Source: Pseudodesulfovibrio sp.
Lineage (GTDB): Bacteria > Desulfobacterota > Desulfovibrionia > Desulfovibrionales > Desulfovibrionaceae
Assembly: GCA_022712815.1 (NCBI GenBank)
Contig: JAFLJW010000384.1
Span: 1-21,657 of the forward strand
Direction: 5' to 3'
DNA: 21,657 bases
Shown here: positions 1-7,205 of the stretch, one piece after another
How the letters are laid out: each line of letters begins with the position of its first letter
Position numbering within the stretch: position 1 is the stretch's first letter
The notes under the pieces: generated by a model
What the model was told of the DNA's origin: nothing
Seen by the model: only the letters and a program-made list of their open reading frames with translations
The model's database searches: none
Made by a program: the position numbers and the translations under genes

Positions 1-472
1 CTTCGATTACCTTGTCGCTGTAGACCATGTAGATGATGACGTTTCTTTTCTGATCAAAAAAGCGAACAACTTGCAGAGATTTGAAGATGAGCGAGGTGCC
101 CTTCTTGAACACGCGCTTGCCTTCTTCGTCTCCATTCCTGATGTCTTCAGGAACGGTGATCGGGCCGGTGCAGATACACTCGATGGAGGCATCCGAGGTG
201 TCCTCTGCCACGCCGATCATGCCTTTGATTCCGCCCTTGCGCGCCCGGCTCAGATAGCAGGTCACCCCTTCAATATCGGGGTCTTCAAAGGCTTCCACCA
301 CAATGTCATCATCGCGGGAGAACATGTGGAACACGGTGTCCACGGTTCCGATGACCTCAGAGGCAACAGCCGATGGCACCGCAACACAGAGCACAAGCGC
401 GAACACGAGAGCGCGGGAATATCGCCCAAAGAATGACCGCTGTTTTTTCTTGAGAAAGTTTGGAGATTTCAT
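1..472 (-). CDS. creA: CreA family exported protein (3' end cut by window edge)
   Basis: An open frame runs from an ATG at 472 leftwards to base 1 with no stop, giving 157 codons. The N-terminus is basic and then hydrophobic (about residues 20-38, ending in a Val-Ala-Ser-type site), so it is a likely secreted or periplasmic protein. The mature part has the CreA pattern: a start like EVIGTVDTVF, then EAFEDPD, GVTCYLSRA, GGIKG, AEDTSDASI and a late LQVVRFFD...YMVYSDK block. CreA is a widespread small periplasmic family (about 150-160 residues) with no settled biochemical role. A CAGGGA ribosome-binding sequence lies just upstream of the ATG. The gene diverges from the diguanylate cyclase at 721. 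Only the last few residues should be missing. Confidence 0.88.
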   Translation of the reverse strand, partial: MKSPNFLKKKQRSFFGRYSRALVFALVLCVAVPSAVASEVIGTVDTVFHMFSRDDDIVVEAFEDPDIEGVTCYLSRARKGGIKGMIGVAEDTSDASIECICTGPITVPEDIRNGDEEGKRVFKKGTSLIFKSLQVVRFFDQKRNVIIYMVYSDKVIE

Positions 473-720
473 GAATCCCTGTTTAGCAAGGGCTGGAGAG
501 GATTGCAAGCGGAGGGCAAGCTTGCAGTGGCCGATTCAGCCATGTCGTGCAATTCCAGTTCTTCATTCTCCGGCGTGTTGGTGCTGTTACACCCGGATGC
601 GGTTTTGTCTTTTGGCGTACGATTGATTTTGCACTACCGCTTCAGTGAAACCAGTCGTTGCCTCCGGCAAAATTAGCCGATGATCCTTGACTTTCGCTTG
701 ATTAACAGTGAGAAAATAGC

Positions 721-2217
721 ATGACCATTATCACTGGAGCATTCGACGTCTTGGGGAAATCCTATGAAGCGGGAACCAATGCGGGATTGCTGTCGGCCAT
801 TGCCCGAAGTGCCGAGGAACTGACCTCCGGCAAAGGGTGGCCCGAGGGTGTCAATGACTTGCTTGAAGCGTTGGGGCGCGTCACGGGTGTCAGCCGAGTG
901 TGGATATTCCAGACAATGGCCCTGACTGAAACTCACCTTACCCAGAATTATACTTTCGAGTGGGCTGCCGCGCCGAAATACAAGCAGATAGGGATGTCCA
1001 TGTTCAGCATGTTCACCAACCCCATTGATCGTCCGGCATACCGGAGCCTGATTGAGAGCCGGTTGCGTGGCGAATGGCAGAAGGTGCTCCTGAGCCAGCT
1101 GGGACCGGGATGGTTTCGTGACGAGCTGGACGTGCAGAAAATCAAATCCATGCTGACGCTTCCGGTGATGGTCGAAAACCAGTGGTGGGGTACCCTCGGA
1201 TTTGATGACTGCGAACGGGAATATGACTGGTCCGACGTGGAGATTTCCCTGCTCAGGACTGCGGGGTATCTTATTTCCAATGCGGTGCTGCACGACAGGT
1301 TGAGTGCCAACCACAAACAGTTCGAGATTCTCAAGCGGCTTACCGACAGCAGTGTCTGGGAGTTTGATTTCAACACCGGCCAGTTCTGGTGTTCGCCGGA
1401 AATGGTGAATACTGTTCCGGGCCTTACGGAAAACCTGCGGTTTTCATTGCATGGAGCGTTGCGACAGGTGCATCCCAATGATCGTCACTCGCTCCTGGCC
1501 GCCGTCAAGAGCTATGTTGCGATGAGCAAGGGGATATTTCGGCACGATCTCAGACTGCTTACGGACTGCGGCGGCCTCCGCTGGGTGGAGCTCATCGGTT
1601 CCCTCAGGCGCAACAGCGAAGGAAGGCCTGAGCAGTTCGCAGGTATTGCCGTCGATATTCGTGTGCGAAAGCAGGAAGAGGAACGGTTGCGGGAAGAGGC
1701 GGTTACCGATCCGTTGACCGGCATCATGAACCGTCGCATGTTTGAACGCAAGTTGCAGGATCAGATTGACTTGTCCCTGGGCAGCGGTGCCTCATTCGTC
1801 ATTATCCTTTTTGACATTGACCGCTTCAAGGACCTTAACGATACGTATGGGCACCATGTCGGAGACCTGGTGCTGTGTTATTTCTCGGACACCTGTGCCA
1901 ACGTGTTGCGTAAGCAGGATGTTTTCGCCCGTATAGGTGGCGATGAATTCGCTGTTATTTTCCCGGACGTGGACTCGGACATAGCCCAAAGAGTTGGGGA
2001 GCGTATTCGGCGAGACATATCCTCAGCGCCTTACGAAATCGAGGGGGAAAGCATCAAGTTGACCATCAGCGGAGGTTTGGCCCTTCACCAAGGTGGTCTG
2101 ACGACCCCGGCCAAGCTCCTTGAGCGCGCGGACATCGCCTTGTATTCCGCAAAACGTTCCGGACGTGACTGCCTTGTTTCGACTTCGGATATCGAGTGCA
2201 TGTCTTCATTCGGTTAG
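721..2217 (+). CDS. GAF-PAS-GGDEF diguanylate cyclase
   Basis: This 498-residue soluble protein should make cyclic di-GMP from two GTP. Residues about 38-190 look like a GAF domain. Residues about 195-320 form a PAS/PAC module (WEFDFNTGQFW, then a FAGIAVDIRVRKQEEERL linker). The GGDEF domain covers about 330-490, opening with DPLTGIMNRRMF. The catalytic GGDEF loop is at 406-410 and an RxxD inhibitory site (RKQD) at 397-400, so product inhibition is expected. I see no membrane segment and no EAL or HD-GYP domain. The ligand of the GAF/PAS part cannot be told from sequence. The ribosome-binding site is weak (GTGAGAAAAT). The gene is divergent from creA and appears to be transcribed alone. Confidence 0.93.
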   Translation: MTIITGAFDVLGKSYEAGTNAGLLSAIARSAEELTSGKGWPEGVNDLLEALGRVTGVSRVWIFQTMALTETHLTQNYTFEWAAAPKYKQIGMSMFSMFTNPIDRPAYRSLIESRLRGEWQKVLLSQLGPGWFRDELDVQKIKSMLTLPVMVENQWWGTLGFDDCEREYDWSDVEISLLRTAGYLISNAVLHDRLSANHKQFEILKRLTDSSVWEFDFNTGQFWCSPEMVNTVPGLTENLRFSLHGALRQVHPNDRHSLLAAVKSYVAMSKGIFRHDLRLLTDCGGLRWVELIGSLRRNSEGRPEQFAGIAVDIRVRKQEEERLREEAVTDPLTGIMNRRMFERKLQDQIDLSLGSGASFVIILFDIDRFKDLNDTYGHHVGDLVLCYFSDTCANVLRKQDVFARIGGDEFAVIFPDVDSDIAQRVGERIRRDISSAPYEIEGESIKLTISGGLALHQGGLTTPAKLLERADIALYSAKRSGRDCLVSTSDIECMSSFG

Positions 2218-2375
2218 GGTGTGCCACCCGCATATCTTCATTTTGTTCGGTAAACGCTCCAAACCAGTAGTACAAAGGTCATTAATTGGCCTTTCATACC
2301 TCTCGACGAACCGCCCCCCTCCATGCTAGAAAAATTGCAAAAAAGAAGGGGGCTTTCCGGTTTCTTTCTTTTTCC

Positions 2376-2432
2376 CCGCCCGGCTACCCTGATCACGTTG
2401 GTCAAGGCCATTTCCCACCGGGCGGTTTTTTT
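2376..2432 (+). terminator. Hairpin plus T-run, terminator or leader attenuator
   Basis: A perfect 8-bp stem CCGCCCGG (2376-2383) and CCGGGCGG (2418-2425) is followed by seven T. The 34-nt loop can form a further small hairpin (TGATC with GGTCA). It lies about 160 bp after the cyclase gene and only 28 bp before the next ATG. It could end the cyclase transcript, or attenuate a transcript that starts upstream and enters the 2461 gene. Confidence 0.6.
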
Positions 2433-2460
2433 ACAGGTTTATTCATGGGAGGTTTTTCAT

Positions 2461-2694
2461 ATGGACAAGTATTCCAAGCAATCTTTGCAGGTCGCCAAGG
2501 AAGTGGTGATCAAGTTCATCGAAATCGGACGCATATCCCCCAGTAATTTCGGGCAGAATTTCGATGTCATTTACAAGGACATCATGCGGACCATCACTGG
2601 TGAGACTGCCGGGGACGGCTCCCGCGAAGCCGAGTTGGCTGATCTGGCCGCTGAATCCGCCGAGACCGGTGCCGAAGCAAAGCAGGATAAATAG
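2461..2694 (+). CDS. Small conserved-looking protein of unknown function
   Basis: A 77-residue protein. The start at 2461 has a GGGAGG ribosome-binding sequence at 2448-2453 with 7 bases of spacing; longer in-frame starts would run through the hairpin at 2376-2432. The N-terminal half is predicted helical (AKEVVIKFIEIGRISPSNF, then a second helix). The C-terminal third is an acidic, Ala/Glu-rich tail, probably disordered. The helical part loosely recalls the N-terminal region of MucR/Ros regulators, but there is no zinc finger and I do not claim that function. Its TAG stop directly abuts the ATG of menG, so the two are almost certainly co-transcribed and may be translationally coupled. Confidence 0.75.
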   Translation: MDKYSKQSLQVAKEVVIKFIEIGRISPSNFGQNFDVIYKDIMRTITGETAGDGSREAELADLAAESAETGAEAKQDK

Positions 2695-3549
2695 ATGGCC
2701 AAGCCTGAGTGTGCATCCGCAACAGGCGCAGAGACTCACGCCGAGCACGGCAGGCGCGTAGCCGACATGTTCGGGCGTATTGCCGGGTGGTATGATTTTC
2801 TTAACCATTCATTGTCCGGGGGGCAGGATATCTACTGGCGGTATCGGCTGGCCAAGGCCGCACGCCCGGAAAAGGGTGGTACGGTCCTTGATCTGGCCGC
2901 TGGGACCATGGACGTATCCGTGGAATTGTTGCGTCAGTATCCTGAGTGCAAAGTCGCTGCCCTTGATTTCGCGCTGCCCATGCTCACCACGGGCAAAACA
3001 AAAAAGTTAAAGAAAGGCCGGGAGGACAGGATTTTTCCGGTTCAGGCCGATGGGCGTGCGCTGCCTCTGCCTAATGAGTGCATGAGTGCGGCGACCATCT
3101 CGTTTGGCATCCGTAATATCCTGCCGCGTGAGGATGCCTACAGGGAATTTTTCCGGGTGCTCAAGCCGGGTTCACGGCTGTGCATTCTGGAATTCGGCAC
3201 CGGCTCCAAGCGGGTGTGGAAAGGGCTGTACAATTTTTATCTCGACAAGATGCTGCCGTTCATCGGCGACCGAATTTCCGGCGATCCCGGCGCGTATCGC
3301 TATCTGGCCGAGACGATCAAGACCTTTCCGGACGAACGGGCATTGGCTCAGGAACTGGTGGACGCTGGCTTTGAGCGGGTCTACCATGTCCCGATGATGT
3401 CCGGCATCGTTTACCTGCACGTGAGCGAGAAGCCCGCGAAAAAATCGCGTGTGGTCGTGGCTCCCAAGAAGAAAGCCACCCCGAAAAAGGCGACCTCAAA
3501 GAAATTGACTGTGAAAGGTGTGGAAAAGACTTCGGTAAAAAAGAATTGA
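2695..3549 (+). CDS. menG: Demethylmenaquinone methyltransferase (MenG/UbiE) with lysine-rich C-terminal tail
   Basis: This SAM-dependent C-methyltransferase catalyses the last step of menaquinone synthesis. Residues 20-247 cover the UbiE fold: a GWYDFLNHSLS signature at about 31-41, the SAM loop LDLAAGTMD at 65-73, the FGIRNI block, and RVLKPGSRLCILEF. The SAM loop reads G-T-M-D where most family members have G-T-G-D. Residues 248-284 form an added tail of 37 residues with 13 lysines plus Ala, Pro, Thr and Val, resembling histone H1-like or AlgP-like tails; typical UbiE/MenG proteins of about 235-250 residues end before it. The frame is intact, so the tail is coded rather than a frameshift product. 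An AGGA motif lies about 8 bases before the ATG. Since mqnB occurs nearby, menaquinone rather than ubiquinone is the likely product. Confidence 0.92.
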   Translation: MAKPECASATGAETHAEHGRRVADMFGRIAGWYDFLNHSLSGGQDIYWRYRLAKAARPEKGGTVLDLAAGTMDVSVELLRQYPECKVAALDFALPMLTTGKTKKLKKGREDRIFPVQADGRALPLPNECMSAATISFGIRNILPREDAYREFFRVLKPGSRLCILEFGTGSKRVWKGLYNFYLDKMLPFIGDRISGDPGAYRYLAETIKTFPDERALAQELVDAGFERVYHVPMMSGIVYLHVSEKPAKKSRVVVAPKKKATPKKATSKKLTVKGVEKTSVKKN

Positions 3550-3573
3550 AGTGAATTCGAGTACGTATGAAGA

Positions 3574-3695
3574 AGGCTGGCGAGAAAGGTTCGAGTGCAA
3601 GGCGGAAGGTGTGAAGTAACCGCAGGCGTAGCAACGCTACGTTGAGGATTGCTTTGCACCTGACAACGCAGTAATCGGGCCTTTATCGACAGCCT
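3574..3695 (+). repeat. Structured intergenic element, copy 1 (type 2)
   Basis: An imperfect inverted repeat between the convergent menG and DUF2065 genes. The outer stem pairs 3574-3598 with 3671-3695 (22 of 25 positions pair, all three mismatches are G x A). An inner stem pairs 3608-3619 with 3649-3660. A 6-bp apical hairpin, CGTAGC-AAC-GCTACG, is at 3627-3641. The internal loop is AAGGCGGAA on one side and TGACAACGCA on the other. Six pairs are G-U when the + strand is read as RNA. Confidence 0.8.
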
Positions 3696-3700
3696 GACCG

Positions 3701-3907
3701 TTAAAAGATCAAAGAACGACCAAAAGAAATAACGAGCAGCCCCAAGATTATCGCCGCAAGTCCGATGAACCGCAGGAATTTGGGCGGCTGTTCGGCAAGT
3801 TTTATCAGCATGAGCGGCATGCGCTCGGCAAATAGAAAATAGGGAAGGCCCTCAAAAATAATGGCCAACCCGATAGCGGTAAAAAGAAGTGACCAGTCGA
3901 TGTTCAT
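3701..3907 (-). CDS. DUF2065 family small membrane protein
   Basis: A 68-residue protein with two hydrophobic segments, about residues 7-25 (LLFTAIGLAIIFEGLPYFLF) and 46-63 (FIGLAAIILGLLVISFG), separated by a short basic and polar stretch. Size, the EGL motif in the first helix and the two-helix layout fit the DUF2065/YjeT family of inner-membrane proteins, whose function is unknown. The start at 3907 lacks a strong Shine-Dalgarno sequence. The gene is convergent with menG, with a structured repeat between their ends, and divergent from the sugar dehydrogenase at 3969, with only 61 bp between the starts. Confidence 0.8.
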   Translation of the reverse strand: MNIDWSLLFTAIGLAIIFEGLPYFLFAERMPLMLIKLAEQPPKFLRFIGLAAIILGLLVISFGRSLIF

Positions 3908-3968
3908 ACCCAGCTTTTAGCCGGGAACAGAGGTTGTGTCCACCTGAAGGGGAAACGGAGAGATACTC

Positions 3969-5291
3969 ATGAACATGATTACGTTTGATCAGCTGAAGAA
4001 TAAAGAAGACACCATCGCGGTTGTCGGCCTCGGTTACGTGGGGTTGCCTCTGGCTGTGGCCCTTGGCCGTCACTTCAAGGTGGTGGGCATGGACGTGGCA
4101 AAAAAGCGTGTTCAGGAACTCAGGAAGAGGATCGACCGTACCAATGAAGTCGATTTCGTGGACGTTGGCGAGGATGTCGATCTTTCATTTTCATCGGACC
4201 TCGCCGATCTGGCGACCACACGGGTCATTCTGGTGGCTGTTCCCACACCCATAGATGAATTTCGGTCTCCCGACCTGCGCCCGGTCAAGGCGGCAAGCGC
4301 GTCTGTCGGCAAGTACCTCCAGCCCGGCAGTATCGTGGTCTTCGAGTCCACGGTTTTTCCCGGCCTGACCGAAGACATCTGCGTGCCGATCATGGAAGAG
4401 CATTCCGGCCTGAAATGCGGCAAGGATTTCTGGGTGGGCTATTCGCCAGAGCGCATCAACCCCGGCGACAAGGTTCACCGGCTGGAAACCATCGTCAAGG
4501 TGGTGGCCGGACAGGATCAGGCATCCGGCAAGCTGCTTCAGGACATTTACGGAACCATTGTCGAGGCCGGAACGCATCTGGCGCCCGACATCCGCACGGC
4601 AGAGGCGGCCAAGGTCATTGAGAACACTCAGCGTGACTTGAACATCGCGCTCATGAACGAGCTTTCCATGATCTTCGACCGTATGGGCATCGACACCCTG
4701 GACGTGCTCGAAGCTGCCGGGACCAAGTGGAACTTCCTGCCCTTCCGTCCGGGACTGGTGGGCGGCCACTGCATCGGCGTGGACCCGTATTACCTGACCT
4801 TCAAGGCCGAGGCCATGGGCTTTCACCCGCATGTCATACTGGCTGGCCGGGAGATCAATGACGGCATGGGCAAATTCATTGCCGAGTCCACGGTCAAAAA
4901 ACTGATCAGGAACGACACAAAGATCAAGGGCGCACGCATCGGAGTACTCGGCCTGACTTTCAAGGAAAATGTGCCGGACCTGAGAAACACCAAGGCCGTG
5001 GATATCATCAGCGAATTGCAGGAATACGGCGTTGTGACTCTGGTTCACGATGCCAAGGCCGACCCGGAAGAAGCCATGGCGGAACTGAATGTCGAACTCA
5101 GTTCACTGGAAGATTTCCGGGAACTCGATGCCTTGGTTCTGGCTGTGTCGCATGATGAATACAAGGCCATTCCTGTGGCCGAGTTGAAGAGCTGGTTCGT
5201 TGATTCGGACAAGGCGTTGATTATTGATGTTAAGGGCTTTTTTGATCGTGAAATTCTGGACTCGGAAAACATCGCGTACTGGCGTTTATAA
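3969..5291 (+). CDS. Nucleotide-sugar dehydrogenase, TviB/WbpA type (UDP-N-acetylhexosamine 6-dehydrogenase)
   Basis: A 440-residue NAD-dependent UDP-sugar dehydrogenase that oxidises C6 of a UDP-hexose or UDP-N-acetylhexosamine in two steps to a uronic acid for surface polysaccharide. The Rossmann loop VGLGYVGLP is at about 20-28. The PTPID and FESTVFPG blocks, the NTQRDLNIALMNEL helix and the catalytic cysteine loop GGHCIGVDPYYL (Cys268) are all present. The C-terminal third is the second Rossmann-like domain (GVLGLTFKENVPDLRNTK). The NTQRDLNIA pattern is typical of the N-acetyl sugar subgroup (TviB, WbpA) rather than UDP-glucose dehydrogenase; the exact substrate is inferred. The 13-base gap to mqnB suggests co-transcription. 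Confidence 0.9.
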   Translation: MNMITFDQLKNKEDTIAVVGLGYVGLPLAVALGRHFKVVGMDVAKKRVQELRKRIDRTNEVDFVDVGEDVDLSFSSDLADLATTRVILVAVPTPIDEFRSPDLRPVKAASASVGKYLQPGSIVVFESTVFPGLTEDICVPIMEEHSGLKCGKDFWVGYSPERINPGDKVHRLETIVKVVAGQDQASGKLLQDIYGTIVEAGTHLAPDIRTAEAAKVIENTQRDLNIALMNELSMIFDRMGIDTLDVLEAAGTKWNFLPFRPGLVGGHCIGVDPYYLTFKAEAMGFHPHVILAGREINDGMGKFIAESTVKKLIRNDTKIKGARIGVLGLTFKENVPDLRNTKAVDIISELQEYGVVTLVHDAKADPEEAMAELNVELSSLEDFRELDALVLAVSHDEYKAIPVAELKSWFVDSDKALIIDVKGFFDREILDSENIAYWRL

Positions 5292-5303
5292 TAAGGAATA
5301 CGG

Positions 5304-5996
5304 ATGATTATTGTTGCTACCGCCACTTCCAAGGAGATGAAGGCTTCCTTTGGCTTTGCAGATGCACCTGCCGTGGAGCAAGGCGAATCAGTTGAATTCA
5401 CGTTGAACGGACGCGAGCTGTTGCTGACCGTAACCGGCGTGGGGCTGGTCAATGCGGCCATGGCTGCGGGGAGGCTCCTTGGGCGACCCGGCCTGACCGG
5501 AATGGTCAATCTCGGCATTGCCGGTGCTTATGAAGTGATAGAATTTCCCGTGGGCAGCACCTGCTATGTCTGGCGGGAAACCTGGCCCGAATACGGCTTG
5601 CTGGATGAAGACGGACGTGTGGACCCCAAGGCCATCGGCTTTGCCCAGGGAAATGTCGGCGGCAACCCTGTATGGGACAAACTCAAGCTTAATCCGACCA
5701 AGGATACCGAAAGGATGGGGCTTGAACTGGGCGCAACATGGCTACGTGCATCAAGTACAACCGTGGGCAGCGTGACCGGCACGCCCGAACGATCCGGATG
5801 GCTGAAAACTTCTTACGGTGCCGACATCGAAAACATGGAAGGTTTTCCCCTGGCTTTCGGTGCAATGCAGCAAGGATTGCCTTTCCTTGAGGTGCGTACC
5901 ATCTCGAACCTTGTGGGTTCCCGGTACGCGAAAGAATGGGACCTGAAAGGCGCGTTTAGCGCACTTGGAACGGCCACAGCCGAACTTTTCAAGTAA
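5304..5996 (+). CDS. mqnB: Futalosine hydrolase
   Basis: A 230-residue nucleoside-phosphorylase-fold enzyme that cleaves futalosine to hypoxanthine and dehypoxanthine futalosine in the menaquinone (mqn) pathway. Landmarks are the N-terminal IIVATATSKEM, the LTVTGVGLVNAA and NLGIAGAYE motifs, an ENMEG motif at about 176-180 matching the nucleoside-binding E-M-E of this superfamily, and a late FLEVRTISNLVG block. Related MTA/SAH nucleosidases have similar motifs, but the length, the VWRETWPEYG segment and nearby menG and polyprenyl synthase favour MqnB. An AAGGA motif sits 6-7 bases before the start. It follows the sugar dehydrogenase by 12 bases. Confidence 0.88.
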   Translation: MIIVATATSKEMKASFGFADAPAVEQGESVEFTLNGRELLLTVTGVGLVNAAMAAGRLLGRPGLTGMVNLGIAGAYEVIEFPVGSTCYVWRETWPEYGLLDEDGRVDPKAIGFAQGNVGGNPVWDKLKLNPTKDTERMGLELGATWLRASSTTVGSVTGTPERSGWLKTSYGADIENMEGFPLAFGAMQQGLPFLEVRTISNLVGSRYAKEWDLKGAFSALGTATAELFK

Positions 5997-6007
5997 TTCA
6001 TCGATGC

Positions 6008-6036
6008 TTGCCTCACAACCCGCAACCTGACATAAT
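6008..6036 (+). promoter_or_regulatory. Candidate sigma-70 promoter for the polyprenyl synthase gene
   Basis: TTGCCT (6008-6013), a 17-bp spacer and CATAAT (6031-6036). Transcription from it would start near 6043, only about two bases before the ATG at 6045. The ATG has no recognisable Shine-Dalgarno sequence, so this promoter would give an essentially leaderless mRNA. Confidence 0.4.
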
Positions 6037-6044
6037 ATAAAGAT

Positions 6045-7013
6045 ATGAATGAACTGCTGATTTATTTTCAACGAGAACTTCCCGGAATCAATGCTTTTCT
6101 CGACTCCGAGGCCGACAAGCTTAACGGGCTGGTCAAGGCTGTCGCCAAGCATATCATCGGGTCCGGCGGCAAGCGCATCCGGCCCATGCTGACGCTGCTC
6201 ATGGCCCGTGCCATGGGCTATGACAAGGACGACTACCACGCCATTGCCTGCTCTCTTGAGCTGCTGCATTCGGCCACGCTCCTGCACGATGATTATCTGG
6301 ACGATGCCGAAATACGACGCGGCAAGGCTGCATCGCATCTTGTCTTCGGACGCACCGAGACCATTCTGGCTGGTGACGTCTTGCTGGCATTGGCCAACGA
6401 GATGGGGGCGCGCTACGGCAATGCCCGTCTTTCCTGGCTGCTTGCCAAGGGCATCATGGAGACGGCGGTTGGCGAGATCGAGGAGATCGAGTTTTCCAAG
6501 AATCCGTCACTGGACCGGGATACCTACATGGAGATCATCATCGGCAAGACGGCGCGGCTCATCGAGTGCGCCTGTCGATGCGGTGTGACTCTGGCTGGAG
6601 GTACTCAGGAGCAGGAAGACGCAGCTGGTGAATACGGCCTGAACCTCGGCATCGCCTTTCAGTTGGTGGATGATGCCCTTGATTACGCCTCCCCGACCTC
6701 CGAGACCGGCAAGCCTGAGGGCGGCGATCTCAAAGAGGGCAAGGTGACCTTGCCGCTGATTCTTCTCATGGAGGATGGCGACGAGGCCGGGAGCGAAGCC
6801 TTTCTTGAGGCTCTCAAGGATTGTTCCCTGACCGGAGACCAGTGCGAGGCCATACTCGGTCAGGTGCGCGAGGGACGGTATTCTGAAAAGACCCGTGACG
6901 AAGCCGCCGCCTATGTGGAGAAAGCCAAGTCTTGCCTTGCCGGATTCGCCCCAAGCGAAGAACTGACGATACTCGGGCAGGCCGCTGATTTCGTGCTGAC
7001 CAGAACCAAGTAA
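6045..7013 (+). CDS. Long-chain trans-polyprenyl diphosphate synthase
   Basis: A 322-residue prenyltransferase that extends allylic diphosphates with isopentenyl diphosphate, most likely to make the menaquinone side chain. The GGKRIRPML motif is at about 41-49. The first aspartate-rich motif DDYLD is at 82-86 and the second, DDALD, at 209-213, followed by TGKPEGGDLKEGKVTLPLI. Small residues at the chain-length position before the first motif (SATLL) fit a long-chain (octaprenyl-like) product; the exact length is not predictable. The family is IspB/HepT/SdsA-like. The gap from mqnB is 48 bp. There is no clear ribosome-binding site. A strong terminator at 7018-7055 follows. Confidence 0.92.
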   Translation: MNELLIYFQRELPGINAFLDSEADKLNGLVKAVAKHIIGSGGKRIRPMLTLLMARAMGYDKDDYHAIACSLELLHSATLLHDDYLDDAEIRRGKAASHLVFGRTETILAGDVLLALANEMGARYGNARLSWLLAKGIMETAVGEIEEIEFSKNPSLDRDTYMEIIIGKTARLIECACRCGVTLAGGTQEQEDAAGEYGLNLGIAFQLVDDALDYASPTSETGKPEGGDLKEGKVTLPLILLMEDGDEAGSEAFLEALKDCSLTGDQCEAILGQVREGRYSEKTRDEAAAYVEKAKSCLAGFAPSEELTILGQAADFVLTRTK

Positions 7014-7017
7014 TTTC

Positions 7018-7055
7018 AGGCCGTCCCGATCATTCGGGACGGCCTCTTTATCTTT
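7018..7055 (+). terminator. Rho-independent terminator after the polyprenyl synthase gene
   Basis: A perfect 12-bp stem AGGCCGTCCCGA (7018-7029) and TCGGGACGGCCT (7034-7045) with a TCAT loop, followed by the T-rich tract CTTTATCTTTT. Confidence 0.92.
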
Positions 7056-7070
7056 TATGAAATAAAGCGA

Positions 7071-7189
7071 GGTTGCTCAAAGGCGCGCGAGTGCGAAGTG
7101 GCAGGCCCAAGGAAACCGCAGATGTAGTTTGGCTATGTCACGGATTGCTTTGGACATGACAGCGCAGCAATCGTGTGGTTTTAGCAACT
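7071..7189 (+). repeat. Structured intergenic element, copy 2 (type 2), in the purL leader
   Basis: The outer stem pairs about 7071-7094 with 7167-7189, with a few wobbles, one bulge and the same G x A mismatch (7091/7170) as the other copies. The inner stem pairs 7107-7115 with 7145-7153. The apical hairpin is GATGTAG-TTTGG-CTATGTC (7121-7139). Its right end lies 3 bases before the AAGGAG ribosome-binding site of purL. Confidence 0.75.
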
Positions 7190-7205
7190 GGCAAGGAGAA
7201 TCCAT

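Noticed and set aside
611..636. Possible sigma-54 promoter (TTGGC...TTGCA) before the diguanylate cyclase gene
   Set aside because: The GG and GC elements are about 15 bases apart instead of the 10 required, and the -24 box is poor.
2323..2460. Longer start for the small protein gene at 2461
   Set aside because: It would translate through the terminator-like hairpin, and the ATG at 2461 has an ideal ribosome-binding site.
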